A stretch of 61,618 nt of DNA from Lachnospiraceae bacterium (lineage in GTDB: Bacteria > Bacillota > Clostridia > Lachnospirales > Lachnospiraceae): assembly GCA_017469405.1 (NCBI GenBank), contig JAFUGL010000108.1, positions 1 to 61,618 on the forward strand, given 5' to 3'. Positions within the stretch are counted from its first letter, which is position 1. Each line of letters begins with the position of its first letter. The translations under genes were made by a program, and so were the position numbers. Shown piece after piece: positions 57,039-61,618 of this stretch. The notes beneath the pieces are model-generated. The model was not told where the DNA came from. It did no database searches and was given only the letters and a program-made list of their open reading frames with translations.

Positions 57039-57315
57039 GGGGCGTGAGCCTTGTCACATAAAAAGTTGCAGTACATTAGATAAAAGCAGGTCTATATGTT
57101 AGCATTTAGTCCGATTTGCGTAAAATCAAAAGCGATAATTCGCAATAGGTGCGTTAAAAAAATCGAATTGTTTGAGCGAAGTGAGTTTTCGATTTTTAGC
57201 ACCTATAAAGAATTTGAGCGCTTTGATTTAGCAAATTGATGACTAGCTAACATATAGACCTGCTTTTGTCTGATGTACTATAACAGCAGTATATATGTGA
57301 CAAGGCTCACGCCCC
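57039..57315. repeat. Long intergenic hairpin element, copy B
   Basis: A 22-bp perfect foot (57039-57060 with 57294-57315) holds the same sequence as copy A. It encloses a stem with compensated differences (gtacattagataaaagcagg with cctgcttttgtctgatgtac), an 18-bp perfect stem (gcaggtctatatgttagc), and a core of about 150 bp that matches the reverse complement of copy A. It fills the gap between the convergent symporter and citrate synthase genes. No ORF. Confidence 0.85.
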
Positions 57316-57323
57316 TGATACAC

Positions 57324-58688
57324 TTATCTGTCTGCGATAGGTATGTATTCTCTGTCTTCAGCGATTGACATATAGGCCGGACGGATAATTTTATTTACAT
57401 TGATGAGCTCTTCAATACGATGTGCACTCCAGCCTGCGATTCTGGCAACTGCAAAGAGTGGAGTGAAAAGCTCTTCCGGTATGTTAAGCATGCTGTATAC
57501 GAAGCCACTGTAAAAGTCTACGTTAGGACTTACGCCTTTATATATCTTACGTTTTTCGGCGATTACTTCCTTGGCTGCTTCAGCGACATTTGCATAAAGA
57601 TGATATTCTTCCTCACGGTTTTTCTCCTTTGCAAGCTTACCGACGAACTTACCGAAGATATTGGCACGAGGGTCGGAAATGGAGTAAACTGCATGTCCCA
57701 TACCATATATAAGACCGGATTTATCAAAGGCTTTCTTGTCAAGTATATCGCACAGATAGTCACGTATCTGTCCTTTGTCTTCCCAGTTGTTTACATTTTC
57801 CTTTAAATCATCGAACATCTGCTTAACCTTGACATTTGCACCGCCGTGCTTTGGACCCTTAAGGGAGCAAAGAGATGCAGCAACAGAAGAGTAGGTATCA
57901 GTTCCGGAAGATGTAACAACGTGCGTTGTAAAGGTTGAGTTGTTACCGCCGCCATGCTCTGCATGAAGAACTAGTGCAAGATCAAGTACCTTGGCTTCAA
58001 GGTCTGTATACTGTTTGTTTTTTCTTAAAAGCCTTAAGAAGTTTTCAGCTGTTGAAAGTTCCGGCTTAGGATTATGTATGTAAAGTCCTCTGCCTAATTC
58101 ATAATGTCTGTAAGCAAGATAGGAGTATACAGCAAGAGAAGGGAAATTGGCTATAAGCTCGATGCTCTGCCTTAGGACATTTGGTATGCTTATATCCGAG
58201 GTGTTAAGGTCGTACGAACTTAGATTAAGTATACCTTTGGCAAGAGAATTCATAATGTCCTTGCTTGGTGTTCTTAAAATAATATCTCTTACAAAGTTAG
58301 TCGGAAGAGAACGGTATGAACCGAGTAAAACATTAAATTCATTTAATTTTTCTATGGTTGGAAGCTCACCGAATAATAAGAGATATACTGTTTCCTCATA
58401 ACCAAATCTGTTTTCGTTTGAAAAACCTTTTACAAGATTGTATATATTTATTCCTCGATAATAAAGCTCGCCGTCTATAGGGATAAGCTCACCGTCAACC
58501 TTTTTATAGGCATTGATAGTAGAGATGTCCGTAAGTCCGGTAAGGACACCACGGCCATCCAAATCTCTAAGACCACGTTTTACTTCATATTTGGTATATA
58601 ATTCCTGATCGATTATATCATTTGTCTGACATTTTTTTGCTAACTCGCGAAAGATTGGAGTTACTGCAGAATAATCATTTCTGTTCAT
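57324..58688 (-). CDS. gltA: Citrate synthase
   Basis: 454 aa. Catalytic residues: first His in LVLHAEHGGGNNSTFTTHVV near residue 243, second His in IYGMGHAVYSISDPRA near 325, and Asp in VDFYSGFVYSMLNIP near 395; CoA region SLKGPKHGGANVKV. The N-terminus is longer than in E. coli GltA, as in Clostridia-type Si/Re-like long citrate synthases. It condenses oxaloacetate and acetyl-CoA. Together with icd it would supply 2-oxoglutarate for glutamate; no aconitase lies in this window. Confidence 0.95.
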   Translation of the reverse strand: MNRNDYSAVTPIFRELAKKCQTNDIIDQELYTKYEVKRGLRDLDGRGVLTGLTDISTINAYKKVDGELIPIDGELYYRGINIYNLVKGFSNENRFGYEETVYLLLFGELPTIEKLNEFNVLLGSYRSLPTNFVRDIILRTPSKDIMNSLAKGILNLSSYDLNTSDISIPNVLRQSIELIANFPSLAVYSYLAYRHYELGRGLYIHNPKPELSTAENFLRLLRKNKQYTDLEAKVLDLALVLHAEHGGGNNSTFTTHVVTSSGTDTYSSVAASLCSLKGPKHGGANVKVKQMFDDLKENVNNWEDKGQIRDYLCDILDKKAFDKSGLIYGMGHAVYSISDPRANIFGKFVGKLAKEKNREEEYHLYANVAEAAKEVIAEKRKIYKGVSPNVDFYSGFVYSMLNIPEELFTPLFAVARIAGWSAHRIEELINVNKIIRPAYMSIAEDREYIPIADR

Positions 58689-58717
58689 TTAAATCACATC
58701 CTTTTATTTACAAAAAT

Positions 58718-58747
58718 AATATAACATATAAACGATATATTTGGCAA
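58718..58747 (-). promoter_or_regulatory. Probable promoter for citrate synthase
   Basis: On the minus strand TTGCCA (58747-58742), an 18-bp spacer and TATATT (58723-58718), 30 bp before the start codon. The divergent region 58689-58965 contains no gene. Confidence 0.5.
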
Positions 58748-58867
58748 ATTAATTAATGTAAATAAACTGTAAACAAATAGTAAAATATGGCAGCAAATCA
58801 GGCCACACAGATAAAAATGCCGATGAAAAAATTTGAAGAAAATGGTAAATTATACATTATATTAAGG

Positions 58868-58896
58868 TTGCATAAATCATAAAATCATAATACAAT
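58868..58896 (+). promoter_or_regulatory. SigA-type promoter for the hydrogenase-like gene
   Basis: TTGCAT (58868-58873), a 17-bp spacer and TACAAT (58891-58896), 69 bp before the start codon. Confidence 0.65.
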
Positions 58897-58965
58897 GGAA
58901 GCTGATAAAAGCTATCAATAAATCAGATGAATTTTTTAATATATTGAGATAGGAGAGACAAATAT

Positions 58966-60438
58966 ATGATTACCAACGATGAGGGTATAGTACATTTAAA
59001 ACATAAGATAATTGAAGAGGTAGCCAGACTTGCATGGGAGGATAATCTCAATGAAGAGTCTAAAAATGAGCTGGTATATAGGATTATACCGGGACCAAAG
59101 GCTAATTACAGGTGCTGTATATACAAGGAAAGAGAATTGGTAAGACAGAGGATAAGACTTGCTGAAGGTCTTTGCCCTACACCTGAAGATGAATCTGACA
59201 ATGTTATACAGATACTTAAACCGGCATGTGAGGAGTGTCCGATATCTGCATATACGGTTACGGATAACTGCCGTTTGTGCGTAGGCAAACCGTGTCAGAG
59301 CTCTTGTAATTTCGGAGCTATATCCATAGGCCACCACCGCTCACATATCGATGTATAAAAGTGTAAGGAGTGTGGTAAATGTGCCGCTGCCTGTCCTTAT
59401 TCTGCTATAGCACATCTTGAGAGACCTTGTAAAAAGGCGTGTCCTACAGGAGCGATTACATATGATGAAAATGGTCTTTGTATGATAGATGAGAGCAAAT
59501 GTGTACAGTGTGGTCATTGTATCCATGCTTGTCCTTTCGGTGCTATTTCCTCCAAATCATATCTTGTGGATATTATAAGAGAGATAAAGGCCGGCAAAGA
59601 GGTTATAGCTATGTGTGCGCCTGCTACAGAGGGACAGTTTGGTAAGGATATAACTATGGCATCGATTAAAGCCGGACTTATGGAGATGGGATTTTCTGAC
59701 ATGGTTGAGGTAGGCTTGGGTGGAGATATGACCGCCGCTTATGAGTCTCTTGAATGGGCAGAGGCACTGGAAGAGGGCAGAAAGATGACAACCTCCTGTT
59801 GCCCTGCATTTATAAATATGATGAGAAAGCAGTTCCCGGAGCAGTTTGAGAAGAATATGTCTACAACAGTTTCGCCTATGTGTGCGATATCAAGATATCT
59901 TAAGGCTACACATCCGGGCTGTGTGACAGTATTTGTAGGACCGTGTATCGCCAAAAAGGCAGAGTCACATGATAAATCGGTTCCTGATAATGCAGATTAT
60001 GTAATGACCTACGGCGAGTTCAGAGCCTTGCTTCGTTCAAAGGATATTGAACTTAAGCCTGTAGATGATAGCTATCAGGAGGCTTCCGTATGGGGTAAGA
60101 GATTTGCTGCTTCAGGTGGAGTTGCCAATGCTGTTCTTGAGTGTATGAAGGAAAGAGGAAATGATACAGAGGGTATTACACTTAAGAAATGTGCCGGTGG
60201 AGATGAGTGTAAAAAGACCTTGCTTATGCTCAAAACAGGAAGACTTGAGGAGGATTTTGTTGAGGGCATGATGTGTCCTGGAGGATGTGTCGGTGGTCCG
60301 TCAAAGCATAAAACAGAGGTTGAAATTACAAGAGCCAGAGAGGCACTTCTTTCTGCGGCGGATAAGAGAGAGGTTATAGAAAATCTGAAGCAGTATCCGA
60401 TGGATAAGTTTTCGATGTTCAGGGATGGACATATGTAG
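58966..60438 (+). pseudogene. [FeFe]-hydrogenase-like iron-sulfur protein split by an in-frame TAA
   Basis: 490 codons in one frame from ATG 58966 (RBS taggagag), broken by TAA 59356-59358 after 130 codons. Upstream: ECPISAYTVTDNCRLCVGKP and CQSSCNFGAISIG. Directly after the stop: KCKECGKCAAACPYSAI, then CVQCGHCIHACPFGAIS (4Fe-4S ferredoxin pairs). The H-cluster motifs follow: TSCCPAF, GPCIAKKAE and MMCPGGCVGGP. All Cys of the L1, L2 and L3 loops are present. It resembles group B / monomeric hydrogenases. Without the stop it would be a normal H2-evolving or sensing enzyme; with it the H-cluster half has no good start (next ATG 59482 lacks an RBS). A mutation or a sequence error. Confidence 0.88.
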
Positions 60439-60448
60439 GGGAGATTTT

Positions 60449-61345
60449 ATGAGTACAAAGGACAGAGTGCTTAAGGCACTTGAAGAAAAAAAAGGAAGCT
60501 ACATATCGGGAGAGGAGCTTGCAAAAGCTATCGGTGTTTCGAGAAATTCTGTCTGGAAGGCTGTGCGTGAATTAAAGGAAGTTGGTTACAAAATCGATTC
60601 GGTTACTAACAGGGGATATAGCTTAAGTAAGACGAGTGACATTATCTCTGCCCAGGGTATAGCAGCATATCTTTATAATAAAGAGGATGCGTCAAATATC
60701 GAGGTTTATGATGAAATTCCGTCTACAAGCCTTCTTGCAAAAGAAGAGGCTGTTATGTACAATCTGAATAAACACGTTATAATTGCTAAAACACAGACTC
60801 AGGGAAGAGGACACGGAAGAAAAAGCTTTGATTCACCTGAAGGTGGAATATATTTTAGCGTTATCATATCACCAAAAAATTTAGAACAGAAAAATCTGCC
60901 GGTATTTGCTGCAGTTGCTGTTAGTGATGCCATTGGTAAATACAAGAGTGATATCCATATAAAATGGATAAACAATATATATTTAAATGAAAAGAAAATA
61001 TGCGGCATACTTACGGAAAGTATATCGGATATGGAGACAGGTGAGATAAGCTCGTATATAATCGGAATAGGTATCAATTATAAGGTTGAAAATAAAAACG
61101 AGCTTATTGCAGATATACTTAACAGATTATTTTATGCGGATGTTTACTATCCTGATAAAAACATTGTAGCAATCTATCAAGATAGATTGTTAAATCTTAA
61201 TGAAAGAGTCAGATTTTTACTTCGTGGTGAAAAAGAAACAGAGTTCTTTGCAACTATTCTTTATGTAGACGAAGATGGAAGATTGGTTGTAAGTATGGAT
61301 GACGGTACAAAAAGATATTTAAAAAAGGGCGAGATTATAGATTGA
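60449..61345 (+). CDS. birA: BirA homologue with HTH and altered catalytic motifs
   Basis: 298 aa from ATG 60449 (gggg-ag RBS); an upstream ATG (60425) overlaps the hydrogenase end. The N-terminal winged HTH (residues about 4-60, KGSYISGEELAKAIGVSRNS) fits BirA/BioR-type repressors. The ligase domain reads GRGHGRKSF where GRGRxGRxF is expected, and KWINNIYLN where KWPND is canonical. The biotin-domain GIYFSVIISP and GIGINYKV are normal, as is the SH3-like C-terminus. It may bind biotin or biotinyl-AMP poorly or act only as a regulator. The neighbouring hydrogenase has no evident link. Confidence 0.85.
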   Translation: MSTKDRVLKALEEKKGSYISGEELAKAIGVSRNSVWKAVRELKEVGYKIDSVTNRGYSLSKTSDIISAQGIAAYLYNKEDASNIEVYDEIPSTSLLAKEEAVMYNLNKHVIIAKTQTQGRGHGRKSFDSPEGGIYFSVIISPKNLEQKNLPVFAAVAVSDAIGKYKSDIHIKWINNIYLNEKKICGILTESISDMETGEISSYIIGIGINYKVENKNELIADILNRLFYADVYYPDKNIVAIYQDRLLNLNERVRFLLRGEKETEFFATILYVDEDGRLVVSMDDGTKRYLKKGEIID

Positions 61346-61618
61346 TGTATATGAAAAAAAAGATAGGACCGTATTGGCTGGCAATAATAATTATTTTTTC
61401 ACTTATTGTTTTGTTCAACCTGTTAGCATGTATAAGATCCTTCTGTGATTTTTATGCTGATAATATATATGGTGTTATCTCTGATTTTTTAGGGAAAATA
61501 ATGGATTTATTTCCATTTGCTGTAGGTGAGATACTTATGTATCTTTTTGCTGTACTTGCTTTTTTGACCATTGTTCTTTCTGTCTTATTATTGTTCCTTA
61601 GAAAAAAAGAAAAATATA
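61345..61618 (+). CDS. N-terminus of a DUF3810-like membrane protein (partial)
   Basis: 91 complete codons reach the window's right edge. The start overlaps the birA stop (TGATG); ATG 61351 is an alternative. Two TM segments (residues about 9-30, IGPYWLAIIIIFSLIVLFNL, and about 58-85) flank a loop, with the motif LFPFAVGEILMYLFAVL characteristic, as I recall it, of DUF3810. Unknown function. The 3' end lies outside the window. Confidence 0.7.
   Translation, partial: MYMKKKIGPYWLAIIIIFSLIVLFNLLACIRSFCDFYADNIYGVISDFLGKIMDLFPFAVGEILMYLFAVLAFLTIVLSVLLLFLRKKEKY

Noticed and set aside
59356-59358. Selenocysteine or other recoding in the hydrogenase-like gene
   Set aside because: The codon is TAA, not TGA, and no SECIS-like hairpin follows.

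Overview
The window looks like chromosome of a low-GC, AT-rich member of the Clostridia. Lachnospiraceae (Butyrivibrio or Roseburia type) is my inference from gene content, gene order and A/T-rich codon use; no rRNA is present to confirm it. All assignments rest on reading motifs in the sequence; no database search was run.

Layout. 1-3.0 kb is the integrase end of an integrated mobile element: the tail of an unknown gene, a small HTH protein, an untranslated stretch, an excisionase, a Tn916-family tyrosine recombinase, and a cluster of recombinase arm-site-like repeats. Chromosomal housekeeping begins abruptly with ychF, then lgt. 5.3-17.1 kb is a division and cell-wall (dcw) cluster: mraZ with a four-repeat MraZ operator, rsmH, ftsL, two class B PBPs, mraY, murD, ftsW, ftsQ/divIB and, from its own promoter, ftsZ. 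hflK (frameshifted) and hflC follow. 19.6-26.1 kb holds an XRE-AbrB fusion regulator with an ABC-2 exporter, a convergent lytic transglycosylase, and a MacB/FtsX-type ABC pair. Then come purA, a small XRE repressor, a BirA without HTH domain and icd. 31.2-35.9 kb is a variant Hsp70 module: a J-like/TPR protein, a small TPR protein and an HscC-like Hsp70. infC-rpmI-rplT follows a leader with an attenuator; infC appears to start at ATT. After tRNA-Leu come an ABC exporter with two permeases, its two-component system, a hybrid histidine kinase, an O-antigen-ligase-like protein, tyrS, a run of small metabolic genes (G1P-dehydrogenase-like, HAD, TSCPD, ROK kinase, GH1), an EAL phosphodiesterase, a mini Smr protein, a Na+ symporter, citrate synthase (minus strand), an [FeFe]-hydrogenase-like gene broken by a TAA, a second BirA with HTH but altered catalytic motifs, and the start of a DUF3810-like gene.

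Most striking non-coding signals. (i) Two copies, in opposite orientation, of a roughly 280-300 bp intergenic long hairpin at convergent gene junctions. They share a foot and a core, while their intermediate stems differ in sequence yet stay self-complementary. (ii) Three smaller nested hairpins at gene 3' ends, each with a 7-bp inner stem and a 14-nt loop; in one the core is flipped relative to its flanks.

Two apparent gene disruptions (hflK, hydrogenase) and a suspicious in-frame TGA in the Hsp70 module could be real mutations or sequence errors; raw reads would decide.
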